Shown here: piece by piece, positions 47,775-59,885 of the stretch
Position numbering within the stretch: position 1 is the stretch's first letter
How the letters are laid out: every line of letters begins with the position of its first letter
Assembly: GCA_037954665.1 (NCBI GenBank)
Contig: JBBMOL010000184.1
Coordinates: 930,001 to 994,000 of the forward strand
Source of the DNA: Laguncularia racemosa
Lineage: Eukaryota; Streptophyta; Magnoliopsida; Myrtales; Combretaceae
DNA length: 64,000 nucleotides
Reading direction: 5' to 3'
The notes under the pieces: model-generated
The model's database searches: none
Seen by the model: only the letters and a program-made list of their open reading frames with translations
Told to the model about the DNA's origin: nothing
Program-made: the position numbers and the translations under genes

Positions 47775-49467
47775 ATATCGAGAGGAATTTAAACTCCAAT
47801 TACTAGATATTTAGTTGAAAAAAGTGAAGGATGTCAAGCCAACGACATTAAAAAAGTGCGCTTCTTTGGAGGCAACCTATGATTAATTTAAGAATATTAA
47901 GTTCATTTTGTTTCACTTTTATTTTACTATTCTAAGTCTTTCTTACTAAAAAAGTTGTAGATTTGTGGAGGAATAAGTGAGTTTACTTGAGGGGAATGAG
48001 AGTTAATCCTTAAGTGTGGGAAAGCATCAATGACAAGTAAGAAATTTAAGCTTTACTTCTCAAGTATACCTGGTAAGTCATTTTCATGCTCTTTCACCTA
48101 TGTCAAGGTTTACAATGAACAGTCACATAGATCAAATAGCTTAGAGAGTTTTACTTGATTTATGTACAATTTTTAAGCACATGCACAACTTGGAGCACAA
48201 GCAGTGCTTAAAGTAGTGCATATATGAAGATGAGCTTCTAAACACTTTTTGGAGCCTTGTATGACCCCCTGCACGACCATACAGGAGCCGGTGCAAAGTT
48301 TTTATGTATATATATTTGTATTTTCCTTCCTCCCTCATTCTTTCTTTTATTTCTCCCCTTGTTCTATTTTCTACATATGATTTGTAACTAATTAAGGTCC
48401 TTTATGGGAAGACCCTCCATCTAAATCTGCTGAATGCTTCATTCTTTGGGCTATGATAGACTAACTTCCTTTTTTATTTTTTTAGTTTAGTGTTTTTGTT
48501 TTCTTTTTCTTTTTTTTTTTTTTTAGGGTCAATGCCGCATAACTTTTGCTTTGTTGGTTCATAACTCACCAATGATGAAAACTAGGGAAGTCCTTAGTGC
48601 TCTTTTTCTTTTTCTTTAATCTCTTCTCTTTTTCCTTTATTTTCCCTATGTATGCTTACTTTGGGAAAATATTGGGAACAATGTCTTAAACAAACATGGG
48701 GAAGGGATATAAAGACAAAATAAATTAAGTTCTTAATTATTTATGTATCTTCTGCTTTTATTGATCAATTTTTCTTCTATTTACAAGTTTGCAATTAAGC
48801 TTTAATTTTTATTTTGAATTATTGAAAAGTGAAAACTTGGAAATTGTACTCATTAACATGTAAAAGTAGCATTTCAGTACATATATATATAAAAGTGGTG
48901 ATTTTGTATAACTTACTCGCCTATTGTTGGGCTTGATATACTTACCTAAAGTTTTAAGATGAAATCCAAATGGGGTAAATCCATTTGCTATTTAATAGCT
49001 AAATTTAGAGTTATGAAGTAAATGGAAATTGTTAGTTTCAAGTTAATTAATAGTGTTTTTAATCTAACTAGCTAGTATATTTAATATTTAATCATTTTGA
49101 GAGCTCTTTTAACCTTTTGTAAAAGGGGCATGTGAAATTGTTAACTTGGTAATCCCTTTTTGAAACGGTCTCTTTGAAAATAACTATATAAAAAAATGGT
49201 TTACCTAAGTAATGAGTACCATTATTAAGTTCGTATATGTTAAGATAAGGGAGATTAGATAAGGTCCCTTTAAACCTTGATCACCTAAGGTCATCTATCT
49301 TGGGATTGACCGACCGATGAAATTACCTTAACTTTAAGAGATATCAAAAAAGCAAGTTTAGTAAGTCTTGTAATTTGAGTAAATATGCTTGTAGAGACAC
49401 CCTCCGTTGAGGGAATAACATCTGTTAACTTGGGTGATGAGCCCGAGATTATCGATTGAAAGCCTGC
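47775..49467 (+). mobile_element. Untranslated 3' region of the Athila-type element
   Basis: It includes GTGCGCTTCTTTGGAGGCAA (47,858), TTAAGTGTGGGAAAGC (48,011) and GGGAACAATGTCTTAAAC (48,676), wording regularly seen after pol in plant Athila-type elements. No envelope-like frame is visible; the small frames here are low quality. Confidence 0.65.
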
Positions 49468-51778
49468 TGTAGACACCTCATTTTTGCCTCCCCATATAGA
49501 TTTTTTTAATAAATAAATAATAAAAAAAGGGGGGGCTTAGTATATGAGATAGTAAAAATTAAATAAAAATAATAATAACAAGCAACAAAAAAAAAATAAT
49601 AATGAAATTTTCAATAAAATTAAGAAAATATAGGTTTCTAAATCAAACTCGGGAATTTCAAATCAATAAAAAATTAATTAAGGACGGTAACTTATATACA
49701 AATTGATTGCACATAATAAATGAGAAAAAGGACCAGCTTAGCTAGTCTACACCCATACCCAAACTTCTAAGGAAGGTCACGGGTCATGGGTTCGAGTTGT
49801 CTAAGCAGCAAAATTCTAGATTTAATTTTTTTTCCTTAGAACAGGCTGCCACATGTCGACATTTCATTGGCCAACAAAGATCACATACCCAGCACATGAT
49901 CATCTTTAACCTCCAAAATGCGGCCAAGAGTCACAAGAGAGAGATACGCCCACAAGATGCTAGCAAATCTAACCAAACTGGAGCCGTTTTAGTCGCATTT
50001 GATACACATTTATCACTTGGAACTAAAAAAAAAAAAAAAAAGAGGATTTAATCACACAAAAACGAAAATATTTGTGTCGATTTTTTATATTAATTCAAAT
50101 CTCAAGGGGATAAAAACAAGTCTCAATGGAAGCGATTTGAGCTTATCAAGCTCAGTTTTGCGAGTTTATAAATAGAAATCAACCCCACAAGCTCAGGATG
50201 GATCGAAAACATTCAAATCATCATCATTTGCTTCAAGCATCCACTTTCTCTCTCTAGAAACTCTATAACCGTCCTCGATATTCTCTCTAGGATTAGGAAC
50301 TCTATATACGAAATCGAACCACAAATTAGATATCGACAAGTTCCTGAGGATTCCTAGTTTTAGAAAAAGACCACCTTTTACTTCAATTTTATCGAAAAAA
50401 AAAAAAACCTTAAGAACCATTTCCGACCACCATTAGTGTTTTCGAATTGCCACACTCCAGGCGACTTAGGTGCAAGTTGCTGCCACGATCAAGTTCCTCA
50501 TCCTGGCAAAGGCCAAGCCAATACATCCACACACTTCAACAACCACCGGAGCGCCACTAACGAAGACCCCCAACTGTCGCACACATACCCAAGTTCGACT
50601 CGAATTCCAACCCAAACCGACCCGCGCACTTAGCCCGTTATTGCATCTAACCCGTGTCTAAGTAAGTGTTATTATTATTAATAATAATTTAGTTTATTTA
50701 ATTTTGTTAAAATCTAATTGATAAAAATAAAAATAAATCTGATTAATAAAAATTAGGGTAGATATTAAAAATTAGTAATAATTAAGTTAATAACTTTGTC
50801 TTAATTTAGTTAAAGATAGAATATATTAAAAACTTATGAAAATCAATTAAGAAAATTAGTAAACTAAATAATTAGGAGGAACCATTGTGTAGGCCTTAGG
50901 TGCTGCGGTGTAACCGTAGCTTAGGAACGATTAGTTTCTCAACTAGTTTTTTTTTTTTAAATAATTAGTAATACTTAGTCTATAAATATAAAGATATAAA
51001 AATTGAAAAAAAAAACTTTAAAAAATTAAAAAATGTTTAGTACCTAGGATATGGTTTTATTCTGAAAAATATTTTCTCACGTAGAAAAATAATTTTCATA
51101 AAATAAAATTTTAATTGATGTTTTCAAAACTAGAGGGTTTTAGTTCCTTTTTTTTTTTTTTTGAAAATTGGGAAATAAAGTTTAGGTTTAGAATAATTCT
51201 TTTTAAAAAATTAAAATAGTAATAAACGTTAACCTGGCCTGCTTTTATAATTAAAATTAATCAATCCACTAAAGTTTTATAAAAATGAAATACAGCTTGT
51301 TTGATCCTAAATAGAGAGTACATAGGTACCTTTATGGGGCAATTCTAAAAAAAATTAAGTTTTTTTTTCAAATTATTATTAGTATAATTGTTATTATTTT
51401 TTCTTAACTTTTTCTTTTACAAGTAATTTTTTTTATATATGTGCTAGAAAGGATATCACAAAAATGTAACTAAATTTCAATAGGTTAAGGTGGTAACTTT
51501 AGAACTTTAATAAGTTAGCCCCCGAATCAAGAATCTGTGGTTTTTCTTTTCTTTTTATCAAATAAAAAGAGATGGTTTCATTGACCTGTACTCAAGTTAG
51601 GATTTCCGCTCAATTAATCATAAACTTGACAATTTTCCCTAATTCCAGTTGGGTGGCGACTCCAAATAAATAAAAGATCATTTTTTTTTTTAATTTAAGT
51701 CAAGGGTTCGTATTACATGGGCATAGGGTTTAATATGAATTGAATTAGGAAAAAATGAAATTAAAATTAGACACAACA
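49468..51778 (+). mobile_element. Putative nested solo LTR (Tat/Ogre-like)
   Basis: It starts TGTAGACACCTCATTTTTGCC at 49,468, the start wording of many plant Tat-type LTRs. Near its 3' part it has GGGTGGCGACTCC (51,651), also common there. A TATA-like TTTATAAATAG lies at about 50,164. No coding sequence is present, so a solo LTR is likely. The right end (CACAACA, 51,778) is a guess: the flanks CCTGC and CTCGC match only in three of five positions. Confidence 0.5.
49734..49832 (+). mobile_element. Possible tRNA-derived SINE
   Basis: CAGCTTAGCTAG (49,734-49,745) fits box A in 10 of 12 positions and GGTTCGAG (from 49,789) fits the core of box B, about 55 nt apart as in plant SINEs. A T-rich end follows at about 49,817-49,832. 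It lies inside the putative solo LTR. Confidence 0.4.
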
Positions 51779-52273
51779 CTCGCTACATGGGTTACTTGGC
51801 TCTATCCAATTAAAATTTTTTTTGACTTAGTTTAAATAAAGAGACTTGAGCTTAAAAAGGAAAATAATTTAAAGGAATAATAGATACCATATATTTTCAC
51901 GTCTTGTTGTTGTGCTTTAAAAAATAATTGAATTTTTTATATGTTTTTTGGTAAGTGGCGAGATGCAACTAAGTAACTTAGCCCTTGTTTGATTTGTTAT
52001 TTCCTTCGTGACTTTGAAAGTGATTACTAAACAGTGGGGATAATGGTTTAACTTACTTGAATTAATTTGAAAATTCTAATTAATGTATGCCAGGTACACA
52101 TACAATTATGGTAGGTTTAAGCAATAGGTACTAACAGGTCACTAAGAATTAATTGAGTAAAGAGTACTACTTGTGATTTGAAGCTCATAATGAGAATAAT
52201 TAATGATAGGGTCTTTCTCTTGTCCTTATTTTGTTTGCCTGAGGATAAGCAAATGGTTAAGTATGGAGAAGTT
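51779..52273 (+). mobile_element. 3' end of the Athila-type internal region and polypurine tract
   Basis: CTGAGGATAAGCAAATGGTTAAGTATGGAGAAGTT just before the 3' LTR is a changed form of the typical Athila ending, in which a purine-rich AGTGTGGGGGAG precedes TTTGATAA. The tract AGTATGGAGAAG is at about 52,260-52,271. Confidence 0.7.
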
Positions 52274-53730
52274 TGATAAGTGTTGAAAAAATCTTATTTA
52301 TAGTATTTATTAAATATAATTGTGTATGAATTTTATATGAATTTATCAACCAAAAAAAAGACACTTAAGTGCTTAATATTTGAATTTAGGGTTTAAAGAG
52401 TGTAATTTAAATATTTAATGAAGGTTCGAGCAAAAACAAGGAAAAATTTGGCAAAATAAAAGAAAAGTTGATTTTCACGTGTATACAAGCTTCAGCATGG
52501 CCATGCTATAGCAGTGCTAGAGGGCAAAAAGTGATCAGAATATATCGTGAAATTGTACATTAGCTGCTGCACAAGTTGTGTAGAGAGTAGTACTGAAGGA
52601 AGAAATCTGACCAGAGAAGAAAATGAAAGAATTCCAAAGTGCACAACCTTAAACACGGCTATGCAGGAAGCTGTGTAGAACCTTAAACTTCATAATTTCA
52701 CTTTGTTTTAGAGTACACGACCCCAAGCACGGGGCGTGCACTAAGTCATACATGCTACCTTATTTCTTATACTATAAATAATTTCTTTATTTCAAAAATT
52801 AGGGATTCGGATTTATTATTACTCAGAGTCACTCTAAAAACCCTAGGAGAGCAAAGTTATGAATTTGAAGAGAAAAATCATTAGAACATCATCAGAAATC
52901 ACAAAACATCTACAAAGATTTATTCTTTTTGTCATGATTACTTGTTATTCCTCTAGATTCTTCGTGATTGCTATAAATTCCATAGAGGAGTAGATTTATA
53001 TACCCTACTTCTTGTAAAACTCTAACCCTGTGATTAAATTGTTTATTGATTAATGAAAAGTTTTTGCCTTTATATCTATTAATGTATTTTGATTGTTTTG
53101 TAATTAATTTATGCACGTAAATTAATTACATATATGATTCTTGTTAGATAGAGAAATGTCTCATCTAATAGGATAAATCTTCATGAATAGAAAAATTGCA
53201 TGTTTTATCTAGAGGTGGGAAAACTTCGATTTTTTGCACAAAGATTAAATCTTTATTTAGGAATTATGAACTTAATGAAATCTTATATAGCGACGTGAGG
53301 AAAAGGTCTCTACTATTCCATATAAGGTTATTAATTAATTAACTTGAGGGAGTAATTAGTTTAATTGAGAATTCATACAATGTGAAGCATAAACAATTTG
53401 TTAATTAATACATTATTATAAGAAAGCTAGGGTTTATAATGGATCAAGATGAAGGGTAAGTTTTTGTGATTGAATTCACTTATTAAAAAGATTATAATTA
53501 ATCTTAGGTTTGTTAGATTAGTTAATTAGTAATTTAGATTATTAATCTCACATCAAGATTTAAACTAGATAATAGAAAAACAATAATACTAGTATTTGTT
53601 TTTAAGATTCTTAAGGACGACACCATTGCAATCTATACTACATTAGAGAGGTACACTTGCTTAATTTGATTGTTAGATTTCTTTAGATTTATAAATTTAT
53701 AATTTGATACGATCGGAAGAGCAAGCATCA
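52274..53730 (+). repeat. 3' LTR of the Athila-type element
   Basis: Starts TGATAAGTGTTG and ends GCATCA, collinear with the 5' LTR at 43,457-44,891. Confidence 0.9.
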
Positions 53731-53735
53731 ATATA
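53731..53735. repeat. Right target-site duplication of the Athila-type element
   Basis: ATATA, identical to 43,452-43,456. Confidence 0.7.
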
Positions 53736-54046
53736 TTATGTGATATATATATCACTTATAACACATACGGTTATAAGATTATATTATAACAATATGGAAT
53801 TCATCTATTAATATGTATCATATAATAAATACCTATTATACATATGATATATACAATTATTACATTATCTATTACAATATATCATAAGACTAAAATATTA
53901 TGAGAAATGTTTAATATATATTACAAATTATATAATATATTATGATATATTTTAATATATATACATGTATATACATTATGTAAAATAACATATATTATGT
54001 ATTAGATAATTTAAGTTAACCATGTGAAAATATGTATTGTAAAATA
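53736..54046. other. AT-rich tract
   Basis: The tract of TATATA-like sequence interrupted by the Athila-type element continues here; nothing else seen. Confidence 0.6.
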
Positions 54047-54805
54047 TAGGGATGAGTGAATAACTTTGTTGTACAAAGTATCAACTCATATCTTGCTTGA
54101 TCGGATAGGTTCAGGATGAGTATTAAGGATTAAAGGATAGTTCCGAACAACAAATTTTGCAAAATCTACTCCTACAAGATAGGGTACAAGTACGAAATCT
54201 CCCTACCTAATACCTACCTTGGAAACTGTACTCTAAAATATATAAAGTATAAGTTTTAGAATACCCTATAATTACCTTATAAAAATTTATGGAATAATAT
54301 AATAAATGACAATTTTATATTGTTAGCTAATAAATATTTTAGTAAAAAGAAAATAAATGAACCTATAAGCCAATAAGTTAATAGCCTTAAACAATTAAAT
54401 CCAATGCCTCCTCCTGATTATTCCCTTATTCTTCCATATTTTCCTCTCCAAGTTTACATTTTTTTTTTTTTTGTTCTTTCTTATTTGCTAAGTAGTAAAA
54501 TCGTATAAACTCGAAATAATGAATGTAAGAAAATTTACTCTTTTCTTTTTAATTTCACATATTTTTCTACTAGTTTTGTAGGTTTTATATATTAGAAATT
54601 TGTAATATTACATACATATTGCCTTTTCAATATCACAAAAAATTGAAATTATAAGAACAGAGACACAATTTATAAATTCCACAAGGTACCTTATACTTTA
54701 TAAATTTTAAAGTACTACAAGGTAAATTTCAATTGTAAAATTTGGAAACCTATATCTTATATCATAGGGTTTTATACTCTATTGCCTTGTACTTGCTTAC
54801 CCCTA
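54047..54805. mobile_element. Non-autonomous hAT-like element
   Basis: The left end TAGGGATGAGTGA and the reverse complement of the right end TAGGGGTAAGCAA match in 10 of 13 positions and resemble common hAT termini. Flanks GTAAAATA (54,039-54,046) and GTAAACTA (54,806-54,813) match in seven of eight positions. No coding potential inside. Confidence 0.6.
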
Positions 54806-54813
54806 GTAAACTA

Positions 54814-55978
54814 TTTGTATTACATTACAAGAAATGAGATTATTGATTCTTTAGATCTTGCTATTTCTATATACATTTGAAAGCTTTGTTAGGTATTTCT
54901 TTAGTATCTAAAAGTATCAAAAGAAAAAAAAAAGCATGCTATTAAAATTGAATTTAAATAAAAAAAATTAGGGTTTAGGGTTTAAGGGAAGGAAATTTTG
55001 CAGAGAATAGAGAATTGGAGAGAATTAGGAAAGTGACATGATTTAGAAAATCATAAGTTCTTCCATTAAATTATCAAATGCAAAATATAGCAAGGCTCAG
55101 GTTTACAACTTGGTTATGGTATCATGCCGTCTATCTCATCTCAACCAATTCAAAATATTGACATCCACCCGAAACATGTAGGTGCTTTTCATGCTCAATG
55201 CACCTTATGTAGTCGCATATGAAAAACAGTCAACTATTTTAAGGCCATCTACTCAAAGATGGTTTATCCATTAATATTTTAACTACTAGGATGACGGGAA
55301 TCTTATGTTGGTCAAATTTCCCCATTTATGGGACTTGCTAGACTCATTATTCTACTTGTATAGAATGGCAGTGGGAGTGGGATCAAGCAACTTTTGCTCG
55401 CAACATGCCCCTATATCTACTATTACATCCTACCATTTCAATATCATATACATCGATGAAATTATGTAGACTAGATACTATCACATAGAATCTATACAAA
55501 TAAAACTTGTTAGCTATTTATGGCTATCAAGGAAAGTTATGATTCCATGTCATGGAGCAATTTCTTAGTGCATAGTCTTTTACTCTATTCAATCTTGAAA
55601 GCAATTTAACTTCCTTTCTATTAGTTGGATGCCTAATTAATTCTTGATTCAATTTATCGCTGTTATGCTGCCATAATTGATGAAATACTTATTAAGATTT
55701 TGGAGTATTTTGTTTGTGACCTATATGATATATGTAATAGTAATTCTCACCCTTTTTATGTTCGGAATGGGAAACAAAAGTTTCTAAAATTGACTTGCCT
55801 TTTCTCTCCAAGAAATGGACCTATTGGTAAAATTTTTACTGGCAAGATTTAATTTGCTACCCTTCCTCTAATGCAATGGATATCTTATGATACCTAAAGT
55901 GGAAGATCGTTGCATGTTATGATGACCAAAATTCACCATGTTGGTAAAGTTTACTACTTCAAAGCAAAACATCAAATG
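54814..55978. other. Spacer, possibly containing a very decayed retroelement
   Basis: TATGGTATCATGCC at about 55,115 resembles a copia primer site, but no gag or pol motif could be read beyond it. A pair of TTTAGGG units near 54,971 is too short to be a telomere relic. Confidence 0.3.
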
Positions 55979-55986
55979 GCTTAAAG

Positions 55987-56585
55987 TGGAGTTGTAAATT
56001 AGTCAAGCCAAGATTGTAAAGGTTCGTGCTTGGCTTATTAGAAAAACTATTAAGCTCGAGCCAAGTCGAGCTTGAGCTAAGCCAAGCTTATACCAAGTTT
56101 TAAAATGATAAGCTTGAGCTCGAGTTTATTAAGGATTATGAAGCTTGAGCTTAGTTTATTTATCTAAAAAAGTTTGAGCTTTTTTATCTAAGCGAGCCTG
56201 AACTTGAGTTCCTTTAGACAAATGAGTTTAAATGAGCTTGTTTATAAGTTAACTTGTTAATAATTTAAATAGGAGTTCACTCATGAGCTTGCTCATGAAC
56301 TTGTTTGCGAACATACTCATAAACTCATAGGCAAGTTGGCACATTAACAATATAAATGAGTCCGTTCACAAGCTGATCATTGAATTTGCTTGTGATCCAG
56401 CTCGTTAATAATATAAACGAGTTTACTCTAGATTCTGCTCCTGAGATCAAATAAGAATTCAAGCTCAACTCATTTAAATAAATAGACTTGGTTTTGAGCT
56501 CAAGCTCAAACTCAGCTTATTTATTAATCCGAGTTCAAGCTAAGCTTGAATAGCTCATTAACATATTGGCTCATTTATAGCCTTA
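55987..56585. mobile_element. Non-autonomous hAT-like element rich in AGCTTGAGC
   Basis: The left end TGGAGTTGTAAATTAG and the reverse complement of the right end TAAGGCTATAAATGAG pair with six mismatches in 16, five of them transitions. Flanks GCTTAAAG (55,979-55,986) and ACTCAAAG (56,586-56,593) match in six of eight, both differences being transitions. The inside is built of AGCTTGAGCT, AGCCAAG and CTCATTTA motifs typical of hAT subterminal regions. Confidence 0.55.
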
Positions 56586-56593
56586 ACTCAAAG

Positions 56594-57085
56594 CTCAGAT
56601 TAGATAGCTATGTTCAGGCAAGGTTATGGACAAAAGAATGTGATAAATAATGAAAAGTGAAGTTTTTCATGCATGTAGCGAAAAGCTTGTTGCCGGATTG
56701 TATTGAGCTACATTTTTTAGCCAAATGTGCTTTTGACTTTGTTGCAATATTTCTTTATATACTAGTTGACATTGATGGTTTGAGTATTGCCACTTGGCAT
56801 TTGTGGAAATGGCCCTTGTTTATCTCTTCTAATTTGCCTTTAGTTTAACCAGCATGGTTATATGTACAAGTAAATTGTAACATTGTATGTTGTAGAACTA
56901 GTAAAAGTTGTGCTTTTACTACTTGAGATCTTACGGTTTTTTTTTTTTTTTTTTTCATATCTAATTTCTTGTAGTAGTGTCCACATGACTTAGCTTTAGA
57001 GCTTTGCAGCATGGGGTATGTAGGAAGCTATTGTAAAGGGTAAAAAATACAAGAAAGAAATGAAGACAATAATGAATATTTATGT
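56594..57085. other. Spacer
   Basis: A 63-codon frame (56,657-56,848) contains CIELHFLAKCAFDFVAIFLY but has no known relative that I can name; no support for a gene. Confidence 0.3.
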
Positions 57086-57877
57086 TTTTTAAAAAGAAAA
57101 AAGTGTATATTTAGTTTTCAACATTTGGTATTCTCATTTTTTTTATTTGAGCCTATTTCAGTCTCTAACATTTGCAAAAACTTACAAACAAGTGCTTTTG
57201 TTAAATTCTTTTTTTTTTTTAGTAGGGGACATGTGATGTCATATGATTGGTTCATGTAATTATTTTTAAATAAAAATATAAAAAAATTAATTAAAAAACA
57301 AAAAATTAGAAAATTAAAAACAAGGAAACAATAGGAAAAAAAAAACCACCCCAAGGCCAAGGGATAGTTGTGTGGGTCATAACCCACTTAAAAAAGTGAA
57401 TTGTGCAATCTACTAGCAGCCATGGGTAGCCATCCATAACTTGAGGTAGGGAAGGGTCACGTGAATCCCCTAGGGTGATGGGTAACCATTCGTGGCTACC
57501 ACCATGAAAATAATAATAATAAAAAAAAACAGAAAACTTGATTAGGTCTTGTGACTCGATTGGGTTCTTTATTTTTCTTTTTTCAAAGCTAGGTAACCAT
57601 GGAAAAAAAAAATTCTTTTCCTTTTTTCTACTTTCTTTCTTTCTTTTCTTTTTTTTTTTTTTGAATTTTTTTATTATTATTTTTAATTAATTTATACAAT
57701 TAAAGGGTGTCATGTGTTATTGTTTAATAAAAAAGTTAATAAATGTTAATGGAAGAAACCGATTGAAAGGTTTTATAAATGTGGATGACTAAAATTAGAA
57801 GAAAAAAAAAGTTTAGAATTCAAATAGAAAATGTATCAAACATTGATAACTAAATATGTAACTTTTCTTTTTAAAAA
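57086..57877. mobile_element. Non-autonomous element with long inverted repeats (MULE-like)
   Basis: The left end (from TTTTTAAAAAGAAAA through ATATTTAGTTTTCAACATTTGG) is an imperfect inverted copy of the right end over about 60 bp. Inside are an (A/T)-rich half and a GC-richer stretch with GGGTAGCCATCC and GGCTACCACC. The long inverted ends and lack of coding suggest a Mutator-like MITE, but the target duplication was not found, so the class is open. Confidence 0.5.
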
Positions 57878-58578
57878 TTTCTTCATATAAAATTTGGAAA
57901 TTTCCAAAACTTGGGAGGCTGCTAGCCATCGGGTGAAGGCACCCCTCCGTCCGCCATGGATCTTTAGCAATTCCTGTATTTCACTGCCCTTGTTGGTTAT
58001 TATTGGGGTGGCTAATATACATATCCCTGCACGATTGTGTTATCAAACTAGGGAAGTTCCTCAATTGGAGCTCTAACATAATTGCATAACTCACATAAAA
58101 CATAAACAACAATATTCAAAATATAGAAGATCTTTTGAGTTTCAATAAAAACTTAAAATACTCTCAATTTACTTATTCTATAATTATTATTTGCATGGGT
58201 TGAGCTTAATATGGTTATTACAGTGCATATAGGTCATCTCCTTTGTTGTTAAGTTAAATATTCCGTTCCATAACATATCATTTAGCCTATATTATATAAA
58301 TTCTTAAAAGGTAGGAATGTAGAAAATTACAAATTTAGTGGGTAATTTCTTTATAACTAATTTTTTGTAATGACAAGAATCTTATAAATATTCTATAAAG
58401 TTTAAGTTGTCTAATCATTAAAACGTATAATGTGCTCCCTAGTACTTTAATTCTTTTTCAGTGCCGAATATGGACTTAGGTTCTATGCTTGCCATTTTTC
58501 TATTTCATTTTGTCGATTGAACACCACTTAAAGTATAAATGAAATTTCTCCTAGTGGTGTATACGAGTAAATAGCATA
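57878..58578. other. Spacer
   Basis: No gene or clear repeat seen. A 60-codon frame at 57,894-58,076 is unassigned. Confidence 0.35.
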
Positions 58579-58586
58579 GATGAAAA

Positions 58587-59065
58587 TAGACCTAGATAAT
58601 GAATCAATCTGGCCTGTGAACCAGTTTGAACTTATCAATTTACAATTTAAAAAATTACGAATTATAATCGGTTTGTATAATAATAATTTTTTATCGGTTC
58701 GATTGAACAAATAAACTACAGGTTCAATTTAAGACCTTTAATCACAAGATTTTTTTTAAACACCTCCCCAATTAATTAGACTTTAATTTCTAATTCCCAA
58801 CTTCTTCTTCTTCTTCTTTTTCTTTATTCTTTCTTCTTCTTTTTTTATTTCCATCTTCCTCTTTCAAAATATACAACCTTTGTTGCTGCTCTCTCTCTTC
58901 TTCTTCTTCTTCTTTTTTTAATCTGACGGGTTATAATATACTAGTCATGACCCACCCCTAACCAATGGGCCATTGCCAATATTGAAACCAACTAAAAAGG
59001 GCTGGTTCACCAGCCCTAAACTGCCGGTCCAATTCCTGGCCATACAGACCCTTGTCCCAGGTCTA
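58587..59065. mobile_element. Non-autonomous hAT-like element with TAGACC ends
   Basis: The left end TAGACCTAGATAATG and the reverse complement of the right end TAGACCTGGGACAAG pair well, and both continue with a GGCC(T/A)G.G..(T)GAACC / GGACC block. Flanks GATGAAAA (58,579-58,586) and GACAAAAG (59,066-59,073) agree in five of eight positions, all differences being transitions. CTT microsatellites lie inside. Confidence 0.5.
58799..58915. repeat. CTT/CT-rich microsatellites
   Basis: (CTT)n runs at about 58,799-58,820 and 58,889-58,914, separated by T-rich sequence, inside the hAT-like element. Confidence 0.85.
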
Positions 59066-59880
59066 GACAAAAGGCATGAATTTAAATAAAACAAAGGAAA
59101 GCCCATAAGGAGGAAAAAGAAGAAGAAAGAAACAATGTAACCATAAAACATTACTGCTTTATCTGCATACTCATGACAAAGGTTCGAGGGGCTCTTTCTT
59201 ATTTGCTTCAAATTTTCCTTGATGTCCAACTAAGTAATTTTCCAACGCTTTTCTTTCTTTGCCAAAAAAATGCTTTCCAAATAATTTTCTAATATTTTTT
59301 ATAATCTAATATTTATAATATCAAACCCAATATGTGGTTATTAGCTTATTATTATTGAAAGTATTTTAAATAGAGTAAAAAAAAATCTCATTTAGGAGTC
59401 ATTTTTCTTATTTATCATCATCATTATCTGCTTCATTTATCCCTCTAAGATTATTTAGGTATTTCTTCAACAATTCTTAAACAGAAAAGGTTTGAAAAAC
59501 AATTTTCGCTAATCAAACACAACCTGATAATAATATATATTTTAGAAGTATTCAAGCCAAATGGAAAAGTGAGCTATTTCAACTAATACACAGCTTGATC
59601 ATGCAGATATATTTCCATTGACATAGATACTAGATACATGTATGTCGGATCATATGATAAAACAGATAACTATATAGCAAAAGCGACCTGGTATTGCCGT
59701 TACATCCTTAATAAATGTTTTCTTATCGAGAAGTGAATGTCTCTCAAGCCAAATCACGTACTGGGTAATTTTCCCTCACAATAATCACCACCCCCCAGGC
59801 CCCAACATGATATAATCACCTCTATTCGATGAGCTGGCCGGTAAGATAAACATGAACAACTCAAAGCTTCTCCTAAACAC
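59066..59880. other. Upstream region of the STIG1-like gene
   Basis: AT-rich; no gene seen. Its right part (from about 59,700) is presumably the promoter of the gene at 59,961. Confidence 0.4.
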
Positions 59881-59885
59881 CTCTT

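Noticed and set aside
49291..49476. 61-codon minus-strand frame
   Set aside because: Lies in the untranslated part of the Athila-type element and has no known features.
54968..54990. TTAGGGTTTAGGGTTTAAG, like plant telomere repeat
   Set aside because: Only two units; too short to call an interstitial telomere.
55115..55128. TATGGTATCATGCC as a copia primer site
   Set aside because: Two mismatches, and no LTR end before it or gag after it could be read.
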